Made by a program: the position numbers and the translations under genes. Below are positions 44,094-54,731 of a stretch of DNA of 64,000 nt, one piece after another. Origin of the DNA: Adhaeribacter arboris (GTDB lineage: Bacteria > Bacteroidota > Bacteroidia > Cytophagales > Hymenobacteraceae); contig NZ_PYFT01000001.1 in the NCBI RefSeq assembly GCF_003023845.1, positions 5,828,001 to 5,892,000 of the forward strand, written 5' to 3'. The number at the start of each line of letters is the position of its first letter. The first letter of the stretch is position 1. The notes under the pieces are model-generated. The model saw only the letters and a list, made by a program, of their open reading frames with translations. It was not told where the DNA came from and made no database searches.

Positions 44094-47000
44094 TTATTGC
44101 GATAAGCTGTAACGTAATTGAATACCTCCTTCGGATACCGTATTCTTGAAGGAACTCGATATTTTAGGCTCCGATACTACCCGGGTGAAGTAAAACTGAA
44201 TATTTAACTTTTGGTTTACCGTATAATCAATAGTAGGTTTAATCTGAATTTGCTTGGTGCCGTTCGTTGGGACATTATCACTTCGCTGATTGAGAATCGT
44301 GCCCGGACCAGTAGTAGTACTATCGCTAATGATAGACCGCTGAATGGTAATATTATCGCGCAGGGTAAAATCAAAGCGGGCATTTAACTCGTTTTTGAGC
44401 ACAATTTTTTGGCCGTTAATTTTAAAAGGTACCCGGAAATTAGTAGTAGCATACCCTAAACCTATTACGTAATCTTTAATGCCCACTTCGGTTACCTGCG
44501 CGTTGGTCATGTTCAACGCTAGATTGCGTTCGGTGCGGTATTCCACGCGGCCAATTACGTTTTTCTGCGTTTTAAAGTTAATGCCAAGCAATGGCGTTAA
44601 ACGTTCCATAATAGTTAATTGGCTGATAACATAGTAAGGAATAAACTCATTTTTAGCGTTGATCTGACTCGAGAAACCTGTTGCTGGCTCGGCTTGATAT
44701 TGCAGCGAAGTAGAAAAACTATTGATGCTATATACCGAGCTATACGCGTGAGACAGCGAGAAAGAGCTAAAATATTGCTTAATAAAGGGGAGTTCTGCCA
44801 ATCCGTTATAATCTACCCGCCAGTTAGGCAGGGGTATACTTTTAAATAAATTAGTCGATTTTTCGGCCTTTTTAGTAGGGTCATACGAGCCAATATCTTT
44901 TCCCAGATACGCATACATGAAAGCCGGAATTAATACATCCTGCGAATTGAAATTATAAACTCCACGTTTATCTGGATTGGCAGACGCTAATTTTTCCGCA
45001 ATATCCTGCCGATTTGCAATAAAAGTATCGAAAGCTTGCGAACGATTGCCCCGGTTACCTTCGAACATTGTCCTCAGGGAAATAATAGACGTACTAAAGG
45101 AGCCGGTATGCAGCGGGCTTTGCAGCGAATCAATGTTATTAATTGGCTCATTGGTTCCTTCATCTACGGTTAACCGGTAAAAAGCTTCTTCAATATCAGA
45201 GCGTTCGCGCCGGGCTTCTACCTGAATGTTAAAGTTCTTAAATGGCACCACATTCGTACGGGCTGAGAAATTCTCGGTACGTAAACCACTAAAAGGAGTA
45301 TTTAACAAATGGCTGTTGTTAGTATACCAATCGTTCCTGTCGACCATGTCGTATAAATCCCTTAATGGGAACTGTTTACCCAAAATAAATGGTAAACCAG
45401 GCGCATTAAATTCTTCGTCGAAACCAAGGAACTTAGATTTTGGCAAATAGCCTGGTATTAAGTTGCCCCGCGTTAGTTGGTAAGTAAAGTTGATGGATTG
45501 CACCGCCATCAACACTTTTAAAGTAGCTTTAAGAGCTTTTAACTCTGGCTTTTTCTCGGTAGTATCTTTAGCAGCCGGCGCGCCGGGTATAGTGGGTTGA
45601 GGCGGTCGAGCCCCGGCAGCGGCCGTAGCCGGCGCTTCATTTATAGCTTTTAAAAATTTAACTTTATTGTACAGGCGCATTAAATCTACTTTACCCGTTA
45701 CACTCGCATCGCTGTTGTTCTGAATAGTATTACCTAAACCAAGCGAGTCGCTTATTAATACGGTAGAACCGGAAGTCCAGGTGTAACCGGCGGCGTAGCG
45801 GGCATCGGCGCTCACCCAATCCGTTAACGGGAATTTATCGAGCGGCAAGCGATAAGTAACGGCAGCAGATTGATCAAAATTGGTGGTCCGGCCGCCTTTA
45901 TACAAGTTCTTCCAAATAACATCACTTCTCTCCCGGACGAGTGGATCTTCGTTGTTACCATCAATCTGACCGCGAGGTTCATCTACTACCGAGCGATTGG
46001 TGGCAGTATAATCAAAAGATAAGCTTTTAGTTAAATCCCATTTTAAATCATAAACCCGGTTGAAGAAAAAGGTTTTTTGGAAAGTAGCATATTTTGGATC
46101 TAAAGGAACAGGAGGTGCGTTTGGATCGGTGCGCCGTTGCAAGAATAATTCGTTATAGCGGCGGTCTAAATCGGCCCGGAAAGATACCCTACTCGGCAGG
46201 GGAGTAAAATTAAACTCCTGCAATAATTTCAAATACGGCGATTTAAAAGCCGCTACTTTACTTAAAGGAGTGAAGTTTTTAGGAGTGCCGTTAAAAGTAT
46301 AAGCAAAGCCGCCCGTATACGTTTTGGTCATATCCCGCTTGGTAAAAATATCCGTGTGCAGTAATTCGCTGTAAGCATACGATAAAGACAAATTCTCAAT
46401 ATCGTAGGGGTGCGACTTGGCATCCGGGTCAGTTTTCTCTTTCCGGACGTTGAGTAAATTAAAGCTTTTGGTAGTAGTTTGATTCACTACTTTCTTCCGG
46501 TATTCTCGTCGGGCTTCATCGCTCGCAAATTTTTTCAAAGATTGTTCGAGGGGCGTATCCGGATCTAAAGGGTCGTAACGAGGTTCCTGGGTAGTTTTAC
46601 CGTATTGCACTGATACCGGTATGCGAATACCCAATCGTTCGGGTAAAAACTTGTCGGCGGTAATATTAGCATTTACATCAAATTGGGCCGTATTGGAACG
46701 GGCTCGCTGGGCAATTTTTTCTTGCAAAGCGCCAAAACCTACGGTAGTGTAAGAACCCGTGGCAGAAATATTTGCTAAATCCGCGAGTTTTACGTTGGCC
46801 CGCGCGTTAGCGGCCCAACCCGCTTTTTTATCAAAATCAGCTACGCGTAATTCATCGGCCCAAACGCAGAAAGATTTATCGGCCCGGTCCGCTGATTTGG
46901 GATTCAAAACCCCCAACATAATACCTTGCACCGAACTAAAATCCGGGTTACCCATTACAACAATGCGCCGGCCATCAGATAAATTTACCGGGTATGGTAC

Positions 47001-50000
47001 TAATAAACTAGCTTGAGCCTGGTTCCGGGCAGCTTTCGCATTGATAAAATCCTGGAAAGCCACGTCAATCATGTTTTCTACTTTCCAGATTTCCTGCTCC
47101 GTTGTTTCTCCGTTCCGGGTTATTTTTAACGGTAAAGAGTATTCGTAATAGTTTTGGGTATAATCGGTACCAATCCGGATAAAGGCCCGTACTTCGTCGT
47201 CGCGGGTACTGCCGTTCAGGCTTTGCGCATGGATAAATAATTTCAAACGCTTATAGATAAGCATATCCATGGTTACGTTTTTGTAAACTGCTTTTCCGAA
47301 CGAGTCTTTTAAATCATCCACGCAAATTTGCAGAGATTGCTCGTTTTGCCGGCGGGTAGTAACCGATGAATTATCGAACTGCCGGTAAATGCCCGGTGGA
47401 ATCACGTATTTAATGTTGCCTGGGTCTGCCTCCCCATTTTCTTCCAGGTTCACCGTTGATACCGTAAAATTCTCCACGTCCGTATCACAATTTCCGGTAC
47501 AGGGTGCCCCACCATCGGATACTGAACCCAGGTATTTACGCCATTGGTTAGATACAAACTGCATTTGAATGGTACGCAATACCACCGGATCCTGGAACTT
47601 AGTCAAGTACATGCGTAGGAACCGGATAGATTTAAAGCCTTGAATATTGTTTACTTTACCCGTTGGCTGCCGGATCGGTATCCGGAATAAATACCAATTA
47701 ATAGAATCACCCTCTTTCGGAGAAGTCACTCTATCCACAATATAATTCTGACCAACGGCTAGTTTGCCCGGGCGTAAATCAATTTTATATTCGTAGTAAC
47801 TTTCTACATCCGAAATAATGTTGTCTTTATTTAAATCTTCTTTATCCGGGTAAGCGTAAGCCGCTTCTACACTGTTCTCGGCGGAATTATTTTCCATCCC
47901 GTTAAAGTATTTGTAGCGGCCTAATACCTTAACATTCCGGTTATCATAATCCTGATTTAAGTGGTGCCGGAAATCATCTTTGGAGGGGTCAGGTAATTGC
48001 TGGTAAACGCCGGTAAAGAATTGCTTTTCTTCGGAATCATTCAAACCTTCTATCCCGATATCCTGGAACTGCCGGCTACCGGAAGTATTATCAAAAGCAT
48101 CGGTTAAAAATGGACGACGGGTTACCATACCCCAGGGAGTACGATCGGTATCTGTTTTAGGAGTAGTACTAATATTACCATTAGAAGCTTCCGTGGGCAA
48201 GCCATTCTCGAACTCGTAACGGTTTTGGTCTTTTAATAAATCTTCGGAAATGTTACCTAAGTTAAAAACCAACTCACCACCGGTAGTATTCGGTTTATCA
48301 TTGGCTTCGCCATTTGGGCCATCCTGATCAGCAATATTGGCTAATTCAGTATTTGGATTGGTAACTTTTAAGAACGGATCCATCATCCAGAATTCCAGGT
48401 ATTCGATATTAGCGTTATCAAAATCGGTATCGAAGGTTATTTCCCGACTAATACCCGCCCAATTATCGACTGGATTTGCTCTGTTAGGTAAGAATTTGCC
48501 GTCCGCGCTTACGTTTTGGTTGTAATTATACTGTCCGCGTTCCGCCGGATAATAAGCGAGATCAAATGGATATTCATAGTTGTTTACCGCATCTAAATCC
48601 CGGTTTGGAAAAATTTCTTTCCGATTAATACCCCTTACATAGTGATTTCGTAAATCGGCATCGCCGATATTATTAGGATGCTGGTTACCGTTGCGGTAGT
48701 ACACTCCCTGGTCGATGGTGTACCAAGCTAAATGGGCGCGGTTGTCGGCGTAGGCTAAACCGGTTCGGCCGCCAATAAGAGGTGTGGGAGTAGCAGCCAG
48801 TCGCCAGTTATTGGTATTGGTGCTGCTGGAAAGAGAATAGGACGACTCCGCCCCTTCAAAATCATCGATATAAGAAACTCCATCTTCTCCCTTTAATTTG
48901 GACTTAGCCGGTAGCAATTGCGCAAACTCAGCGTTAAAAGCTATTGCCGAAGGTTCTTTGGTTTGAATAAAAGGTAATTTATCTGTTAGGGTGGTTAAAA
49001 GCCGGGATTCTTTTTTCAGGTTGATATCTAAACCGTAAATGGTATTGTTACTTGGCTCATCCCCAAGGCTCACGCGGTTATTGTTGTAGGGAGTTTCGCC
49101 GAGATGCAATAAAGTAGCGCCAATGCCAATATCGCGGTTTAAGGTATAATCGAAGCGAGCGCCCACCATAGCGCGCGGCTGCGGGTTAATAATTTCCGCT
49201 TTTTCAAATTCTACTGCCAGGTTACTCGCCGAATTCAAATAACTCGGGTTTAAAATTTTAACGCGGCCTAGAGCATAATCCACCCGGTAATCTACGCCTT
49301 CGGTGAGTAAATTGCCGCCAGATCGTACGCGGACCGAACCTTCCGCAACCTGAATACCCGGCAGGGCAATTTCGTCGGTCGCGCTCGCTTGATAACGACC
49401 TTTTAAGAAAAACTTAGCTTTATTCGTAATTTGCTGCGCATCGCTTTGCGTTTGATCGTAGAGTTCCTGATAAACGTATTTCTGTACCAGGTTTTCTTCG
49501 CCGGCCGTAAATTTACTTTGCAGATAAGAACCAAACGGCTCTACCTCGGGGAAGAAAATTCGTCCATTTTCCGGATCAATCGTTAGCCCGGTTAAAAAGT
49601 CGAAGTTACCGTCCGGCGGCGCGTCGTTGTTGGTATTTACTTTATCCAGGTTAAATACTTCTATCAGCGGTACGTTCTGAATGTTTCTGCCTTCTTTTAA
49701 ACTGGTAATATCTACCCCGGTTTCATCATCTTTGTAGATAATACTCATTTGAAATCCTTCGCGGGTAATCTGGTTGGCGTTGAGCGAATAAACGTTCTTC
49801 ATCATCAGATCCCAGGTAGGAAAAGTCAGGGCTGGATTCGTAGACTTAAGCATTTTCAGGAATATTGCCTCGTTGTCGTTCACGTTTTGGTAATCGTCCT
49901 GTAGTTCACCCACGCGGTACACGCGGCCATTTAAAGTATATTCGTAAGCTACTCCCAGCACCTGCTCGGGTAACATCTGAATATTAAGAGAAATGTAACC

Positions 50001-51407
50001 TAACTCCGGATTAAATTTATATTCTTTCGGATCGAGGCGGCGGGCCCGTACGTGTTCAAAGTCAACGGTTTTCTGAAGCTTCAGGACTGCACCCTGCAAA
50101 GTTTCATCTACGGTATTATTATTTCGGTTACCATTTATCCGGCTGTATAAGTTATTAGCATCATTACTGGCTGGAGCGGTAAGTGCGGTACCAGGTTTAA
50201 AAATCAACTCGTCCCGTAAAGTTTTGGTAGTGTCGGCCTCGGCCAAATCCATTAGGGTAACTACGTTGCGCAAATTTTCGGTGGACCGGTTATCGTTGGT
50301 TATGTATACTTCCAGACGACGGATGGTAATACCGGATTTAAGCTGGGGCAAGTCGCGTAAAGAACGATCGTAGCGGTCGCGAAAGAATTGGGAAAGAAAA
50401 TAATGCCGGTCGCGCTCGTACTGATCGACTTTAATTTCGAAGGGTCGGTTCTGGGCACCATTCTGAATATTTATCTGATCGGTACGCCCCCGCACGTTCG
50501 ACATAACCGTAGTTACCCCCAAACGGCCGAATTGTAATTGCGCTTTTACGCCGAATAAATTTTGGGCGCCGCTTATCAGACTATTATTTAAGGGCAAGCT
50601 TACGTTACCCGCTTCAATTTTGCGGATAATTTCTTCTTCGAAACCCGTATAATCCATTTTGATGTTGTTCTCAAACTCAAAATTGGCTTTGGTATCCCAG
50701 TTGAAATTAAGTTTAAGTTTTTCCCCAATCCGGCCGGTAACGTTTATGGCTAAATTCTGATCAAATTCAAAATCACCGGTTCGCTGCCGCCGTAAGGGTA
50801 AGGATTGATTAAAATTACGGCTAAACCGAGCTCCGAATTTAAGACCCGCGTTACCATTTGTTTGAATATCGACAAAATCACCCCCAAAAATGCGGTTGAA
50901 TAAGGGGCTTACGACGGGTATTTTAGGGCTTAATAAAGAACGGCCCGACGCTTTTTCGCCGGTAACGCCTCCTTCGGCTTTACTGCGCCAGTAATTACGT
51001 ATAGCTTGCTGCTGTTGATATTTGGTATATTCCTCATACGTCATGAGGGTAGGATTTCGGAAATTTAAGTCGCCTACTTTTTCCTTAATTTCAAAATAAC
51101 GCAGGCTATCATCCAGGTCTACGTTTAGGTTAACATTGTCCGGATTTTTAAGTAATAAAGGCGAACGGGAAGTACGGTTAGAAAATGGATCACCCACCCG
51201 ATCTTTCGGTCGGAAATCAGGGCGGCGTGATTTACGATACCTTTCGCTTGTGGTAGTATCGGTAATGATGGTATCAGCTACTAATTGCCGGAGTAGATTC
51301 AAGTTGAAAGAAGAATTTCCGGCTACTGTTCCAGCTTCCGAAAGCCAACCGAATAGGGTAACAACCGCAACGGACGCAATTATTACGTGGTGTTTACTTT
51401 TATTCAA
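44094..51407 (-). CDS. sprA: T9SS outer-membrane translocon protein SprA
   Basis: 2,437 residues, the usual giant SprA size. N-terminal signal (HHVIIASVAVVTLFGWL), then repeated SprA blocks: SRSPLLLKNPDNVNLNV, SPLFNRIFGGDFVDIQTNG, SYIDDFEGAESSYS, NVEYLEFWMMDPF-like NIEYLEFWMMDPF, and many alternating beta strands ending in a strand (GGIQLRYSLSQ). SprA forms the 36-strand outer-membrane barrel through which type IX substrates leave; it was first named for gliding. No interruption or frameshift in 7.3 kb. It is preceded by ruvA and maeB, a common Bacteroidota order. Confidence 0.97.
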   Translation of the reverse strand: MNKSKHHVIIASVAVVTLFGWLSEAGTVAGNSSFNLNLLRQLVADTIITDTTTSERYRKSRRPDFRPKDRVGDPFSNRTSRSPLLLKNPDNVNLNVDLDDSLRYFEIKEKVGDLNFRNPTLMTYEEYTKYQQQQAIRNYWRSKAEGGVTGEKASGRSLLSPKIPVVSPLFNRIFGGDFVDIQTNGNAGLKFGARFSRNFNQSLPLRRQRTGDFEFDQNLAINVTGRIGEKLKLNFNWDTKANFEFENNIKMDYTGFEEEIIRKIEAGNVSLPLNNSLISGAQNLFGVKAQLQFGRLGVTTVMSNVRGRTDQINIQNGAQNRPFEIKVDQYERDRHYFLSQFFRDRYDRSLRDLPQLKSGITIRRLEVYITNDNRSTENLRNVVTLMDLAEADTTKTLRDELIFKPGTALTAPASNDANNLYSRINGNRNNNTVDETLQGAVLKLQKTVDFEHVRARRLDPKEYKFNPELGYISLNIQMLPEQVLGVAYEYTLNGRVYRVGELQDDYQNVNDNEAIFLKMLKSTNPALTFPTWDLMMKNVYSLNANQITREGFQMSIIYKDDETGVDITSLKEGRNIQNVPLIEVFNLDKVNTNNDAPPDGNFDFLTGLTIDPENGRIFFPEVEPFGSYLQSKFTAGEENLVQKYVYQELYDQTQSDAQQITNKAKFFLKGRYQASATDEIALPGIQVAEGSVRVRSGGNLLTEGVDYRVDYALGRVKILNPSYLNSASNLAVEFEKAEIINPQPRAMVGARFDYTLNRDIGIGATLLHLGETPYNNNRVSLGDEPSNNTIYGLDINLKKESRLLTTLTDKLPFIQTKEPSAIAFNAEFAQLLPAKSKLKGEDGVSYIDDFEGAESSYSLSSSTNTNNWRLAATPTPLIGGRTGLAYADNRAHLAWYTIDQGVYYRNGNQHPNNIGDADLRNHYVRGINRKEIFPNRDLDAVNNYEYPFDLAYYPAERGQYNYNQNVSADGKFLPNRANPVDNWAGISREITFDTDFDNANIEYLEFWMMDPFLKVTNPNTELANIADQDGPNGEANDKPNTTGGELVFNLGNISEDLLKDQNRYEFENGLPTEASNGNISTTPKTDTDRTPWGMVTRRPFLTDAFDNTSGSRQFQDIGIEGLNDSEEKQFFTGVYQQLPDPSKDDFRHHLNQDYDNRNVKVLGRYKYFNGMENNSAENSVEAAYAYPDKEDLNKDNIISDVESYYEYKIDLRPGKLAVGQNYIVDRVTSPKEGDSINWYLFRIPIRQPTGKVNNIQGFKSIRFLRMYLTKFQDPVVLRTIQMQFVSNQWRKYLGSVSDGGAPCTGNCDTDVENFTVSTVNLEENGEADPGNIKYVIPPGIYRQFDNSSVTTRRQNEQSLQICVDDLKDSFGKAVYKNVTMDMLIYKRLKLFIHAQSLNGSTRDDEVRAFIRIGTDYTQNYYEYSLPLKITRNGETTEQEIWKVENMIDVAFQDFINAKAARNQAQASLLVPYPVNLSDGRRIVVMGNPDFSSVQGIMLGVLNPKSADRADKSFCVWADELRVADFDKKAGWAANARANVKLADLANISATGSYTTVGFGALQEKIAQRARSNTAQFDVNANITADKFLPERLGIRIPVSVQYGKTTQEPRYDPLDPDTPLEQSLKKFASDEARREYRKKVVNQTTTKSFNLLNVRKEKTDPDAKSHPYDIENLSLSYAYSELLHTDIFTKRDMTKTYTGGFAYTFNGTPKNFTPLSKVAAFKSPYLKLLQEFNFTPLPSRVSFRADLDRRYNELFLQRRTDPNAPPVPLDPKYATFQKTFFFNRVYDLKWDLTKSLSFDYTATNRSVVDEPRGQIDGNNEDPLVRERSDVIWKNLYKGGRTTNFDQSAAVTYRLPLDKFPLTDWVSADARYAAGYTWTSGSTVLISDSLGLGNTIQNNSDASVTGKVDLMRLYNKVKFLKAINEAPATAAAGARPPQPTIPGAPAAKDTTEKKPELKALKATLKVLMAVQSINFTYQLTRGNLIPGYLPKSKFLGFDEEFNAPGLPFILGKQFPLRDLYDMVDRNDWYTNNSHLLNTPFSGLRTENFSARTNVVPFKNFNIQVEARRERSDIEEAFYRLTVDEGTNEPINNIDSLQSPLHTGSFSTSIISLRTMFEGNRGNRSQAFDTFIANRQDIAEKLASANPDKRGVYNFNSQDVLIPAFMYAYLGKDIGSYDPTKKAEKSTNLFKSIPLPNWRVDYNGLAELPFIKQYFSSFSLSHAYSSVYSINSFSTSLQYQAEPATGFSSQINAKNEFIPYYVISQLTIMERLTPLLGINFKTQKNVIGRVEYRTERNLALNMTNAQVTEVGIKDYVIGLGYATTNFRVPFKINGQKIVLKNELNARFDFTLRDNITIQRSIISDSTTTGPGTILNQRSDNVPTNGTKQIQIKPTIDYTVNQKLNIQFYFTRVVSEPKISSSFKNTVSEGGIQLRYSLSQ

Positions 51408-51428
51408 GCGGAATGTAAAATTTTAACT

Positions 51429-52019
51429 TCAGGAAGATTTTAATGCTAATTTGATATATTCCTCCACCGTTAGGTGGCTGCCTTCGCGCTTAATAATGGC
51501 ATCCAGCGTTTTTTCGGCAACGGTTCGGGCAAAACCTAAGGTAATCAAAGCAGATAACGCCTCATTTTGATTCGTATTGTGTGGCGCCGCTGAAACGTTT
51601 GCCTGATCTATTAGTACATCTTTTTTTAATTTATCTTTTAATTCCAGAATGAGCCGCTGGGCTGTTTTTGCGCCAATTCCTTTGATTCTTTGAATTGTTC
51701 TAACGTCTTCGCGTACAATGGCTTGCTGAATTTCGGGTACACTTAACGAAGATAAAATCATAAGACCTGTATTAGGTCCCACGCCGGAAATAGAGATAAG
51801 ATGCAAAAAAATATTTTTTTCAGCCAATTCGCTAAAACCATACAAGGTATGGGCATCTTCTTTGATATGCAAAAAAGTAAATAACTTACAGCGTTCGCCT
51901 TCGGCTAAGCCAGCATAGGTATTTAAAGAAATTTTAATTTGATAACCAATTCCGCCCACTTCAATTATCACGTAAGTGGGGTCTTTATAAGTCAGTTTGC
52001 CGTCGATGTATGCAATCAT
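51429..52019 (-). CDS. ruvA: Holliday junction branch migration protein RuvA
   Basis: About 196 residues from ATG 52019 (MIAYIDGKLTYK); the longer frame to 52046 adds nine residues not seen in the family. Three domains: OB fold (VIIEVGGIGYQIKI, TFLHIKEDAHTLYGF), tandem helix-hairpin-helix (ISGVGPNTGLMIL, IKGIGAKTAQRLILELKDK) and the C-terminal RuvB-binding helix bundle (EALSALITLGF). It binds Holliday junctions with RuvB, which is not nearby. It ends 21 bp before sprA. Confidence 0.96.
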   Translation of the reverse strand: MIAYIDGKLTYKDPTYVIIEVGGIGYQIKISLNTYAGLAEGERCKLFTFLHIKEDAHTLYGFSELAEKNIFLHLISISGVGPNTGLMILSSLSVPEIQQAIVREDVRTIQRIKGIGAKTAQRLILELKDKLKKDVLIDQANVSAAPHNTNQNEALSALITLGFARTVAEKTLDAIIKREGSHLTVEEYIKLALKSS

Positions 52020-52190
52020 AAAAGAAAAATTAGCCCTCAGCAACAATTATGCGAGGTTATTACAAAAACTACGTGCTTACGAGCCAGAATTTACGTATTT
52101 ATTCTAAAGTAAAAAATGCAGATAAGTAAATAGTTTGGTGAAAAGTGGAAAGCAAAAGTTGCGTTATTCGCTAATAACCAGTTCGTTACT

Positions 52191-54515
52191 TTAAACTAAG
52201 GAGCCAATTTTACCCGCTATAGCCTCAGGCAAAGAAGCTTTTTGGTTACTGCGGCTTTCGTGATTTTGCGCATCTACTACGGCAATAGCAATCATATTTA
52301 CAATGTCACGGGTAGAAGAACCAAGCTGCAAAATATGTACGGGCTTATGCATACCCATTAAAATCGGACCTATCGTTTCGGCTTCGCCAATTTCCTGGAG
52401 TAGTTTATAAGCAATATTACCCGAAGTTAAATCCGGAAAAATTAAGGTATTTGCACCTTTTTCAGCCAGATCACTGAACGGATAATGTTCTTGTAGTAAA
52501 TTTTTATTTACAGCCGTGTTGGCCTGCATTTCCCCGTCTATAAGTAAGCTAGGATAGCGCTCTTTTGCCAACTTGGTAGCTAATATAGTTTTGTTCGGTA
52601 CATCGCCGCGGTTAGAGCCAAAATTGGAGTAGGATAGTATGGCCATCCTAGGTTCCACGTCGAAAAAACGCACTGCCCTAGCGGTTAAGCCAATAATATC
52701 TACCATTTCTTCGGCCGTTGGATTAATATTTACCGTAGTATCGGCTAAAAAATATGGTTCTTTTTTGTTTTGGATAATGTACATACCCGCTACCCGGTTC
52801 ACGTTTTCTTCTACGCCAATAATTTGCAGTGCCGGCAAAATGGTTTGAGAATAATCTTTGGTTAATCCGGAAATTAAGGCATCGGCTTCGTTGGTTTCTA
52901 CCATTAAAGCGCCAAAGTAAGTACGACCTTTGACTAATTTCCGGGCATCAAACAAGGTAATGCCTTTGCGCTTGCGTTTCTCGTAGAAAACTCGCGCAAA
53001 TTTCTCCCGTTTTTTGGCTTCTTTAGACGGATCAATAATAATAGCGCCTTCTAAATCCAAAGCATTTTCGGTAATTAATGCTTCAATTCTTTTTTGGTTA
53101 CCTAATAATATAGGCTGCGCAATTTTTTGGTCCAGTACAATCTGGGCGGCTTTTAAAATTTTATAATGGTCCGCTTCGGCAAATACAATACGTTTGGGGT
53201 TGGTTTTAGCTTGATTAATAATGCGGGTCATCAACTTTTGATTAATGCCAATGCGCTCCTGTAACTCCTGATCGTATTTTACCCAATCGTGAATCGGATG
53301 TTTAGCCACGCCAGAGTCCATAGCCGCTTTGGCTACCGCTGGCGAAACAGTGGTAATTAAGCGCGGATCTAATGGCTTCGGAATTAAGTAATCGCGGCCG
53401 AAAGCAATAGCTTTATCGGCGTAAGCTTTATTAATTATTTCGGGCACCGGTTCTTTCGCTAATTCCGATAAGGCACGTACGGCCGCTAATTTCATTGCTT
53501 CGTTTATTTCTGTAGCCCGTACATCGAGGGCTCCTCTGAAAATGTAAGGAAACCCCAGCACATTATTTACCTGGTTCGGATGGTCCGAACGACCAGTAGC
53601 CATAATTAAATCGCTTCGTACGGCCATAGCCGTTTCGTAGGGAATTTCCGGGTCAGGATTGGCTAAGGCAAAAATAATAGGGTTCTTCGCCATTAATTTT
53701 ACGTACTCCGGCGGCAGCACATTCCCCGCCGAAAGGCCAATAAATACGTCTGCTCCGGTCATAGCTTCGGCTAAAGTGGTAATTTTACGGGTAGTAACAA
53801 ACTGCGCGCGGTAAATATCTAAATCGTTCCGTTCCGGATTGATAATACCGTCTTTGTCAAACATGACGATATTATCAATTTTTGCACCTAAGGCCAGGTA
53901 TAATTTAGCGCAGGCAATAGCCGCGGCACCCGCCCCGTTCATTACAATTTTGATTTTCTGTATTTTTTTGCCTACCAGTTCCAGGGCGTTTAGCAAAGCG
54001 GCGCTGGAAATAATAGCCGTGCCGTGCTGGTCGTCGTGCATAACCGGAATTTTCATTTGCTCTTTTAAAGCCACCTCAATTTTAAAACTTTCCGGGGCTT
54101 TAATATCTTCTAAGTTAATGCCACCAAAAGTGGGTTCCAGGGAACGCACAATCCGAATAAACTCATCCGGGTCGGTGCAATCTATTTCAATATCAAAAAC
54201 GTCGATACCCGCAAATTTCTTAAATAATACTCCTTTGCCTTCCATTACGGGTTTAGAAGCTTCCGGGCCAATATTGCCAAGACCTAATACAGCTGTTCCA
54301 TTGGTGATAACGCCCACTAAGTTGCCTTTAGAAGTATACTTATAAGCGTCTTCTTTATTAAGAGCAATTTCCTTACATGGCTCTGCTACCCCCGGCGAAT
54401 AGGCCAAAGCTAAATCTATTTGGGAGGAAAGCATTTTGGTAGGTACCACCTCTATTTTTCCTGGTTGACCCATTTGGTGGTAATTCAGCGCGTCTTGTTT
54501 ATTTATTTTAATCAT
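52191..54515 (-). CDS. maeB: NADP-dependent malic enzyme, MaeB type
   Basis: 774 residues: malic enzyme domain (1-~430; [67 protein letters not shown]) fused to a phosphotransacetylase-like domain (~430-774; [30 protein letters not shown]) that is probably regulatory. It oxidises malate to pyruvate with NADPH. The layout equals E. coli MaeB. It is separated from mltD by a long terminator hairpin, and followed downstream by ruvA. Confidence 0.95.
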   Translation of the reverse strand: MIKINKQDALNYHQMGQPGKIEVVPTKMLSSQIDLALAYSPGVAEPCKEIALNKEDAYKYTSKGNLVGVITNGTAVLGLGNIGPEASKPVMEGKGVLFKKFAGIDVFDIEIDCTDPDEFIRIVRSLEPTFGGINLEDIKAPESFKIEVALKEQMKIPVMHDDQHGTAIISSAALLNALELVGKKIQKIKIVMNGAGAAAIACAKLYLALGAKIDNIVMFDKDGIINPERNDLDIYRAQFVTTRKITTLAEAMTGADVFIGLSAGNVLPPEYVKLMAKNPIIFALANPDPEIPYETAMAVRSDLIMATGRSDHPNQVNNVLGFPYIFRGALDVRATEINEAMKLAAVRALSELAKEPVPEIINKAYADKAIAFGRDYLIPKPLDPRLITTVSPAVAKAAMDSGVAKHPIHDWVKYDQELQERIGINQKLMTRIINQAKTNPKRIVFAEADHYKILKAAQIVLDQKIAQPILLGNQKRIEALITENALDLEGAIIIDPSKEAKKREKFARVFYEKRKRKGITLFDARKLVKGRTYFGALMVETNEADALISGLTKDYSQTILPALQIIGVEENVNRVAGMYIIQNKKEPYFLADTTVNINPTAEEMVDIIGLTARAVRFFDVEPRMAILSYSNFGSNRGDVPNKTILATKLAKERYPSLLIDGEMQANTAVNKNLLQEHYPFSDLAEKGANTLIFPDLTSGNIAYKLLQEIGEAETIGPILMGMHKPVHILQLGSSTRDIVNMIAIAVVDAQNHESRSNQKASLPEAIAGKIGSLV

Positions 54516-54667
54516 AACAGAAAAATTTTAACCGAGTCTGGTAGATAACGAAACAAGCAGACTTTTGTATTTAAGTAAAATTAAGCAAAAGCAGGCGTTT
54601 AAACTATTTACTTTAAATAGTTATGCGTTAACCAGAATGGATTTAGATTTTTGCGTTAAATAGTTGG

Positions 54668-54715
54668 TTGTAAACAAAAATATCAGGTCACGCGGCCTGA
54701 TATTTTTGTTTACAA
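54668..54715. terminator. Long perfect terminator hairpin
   Basis: Two 20-bp arms (54668-54687 and 54696-54715) are exact complements around an 8-base loop TCACGCGG; the arms contain AAAAATATCAGG / CCTGATATTTTT. It lies 17 bp beyond the mltD stop and serves the minus-strand operon; its symmetry would also stop plus-strand transcripts. Confidence 0.92.
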
Positions 54716-54731
54716 TAAAGCCTGCTTAAGA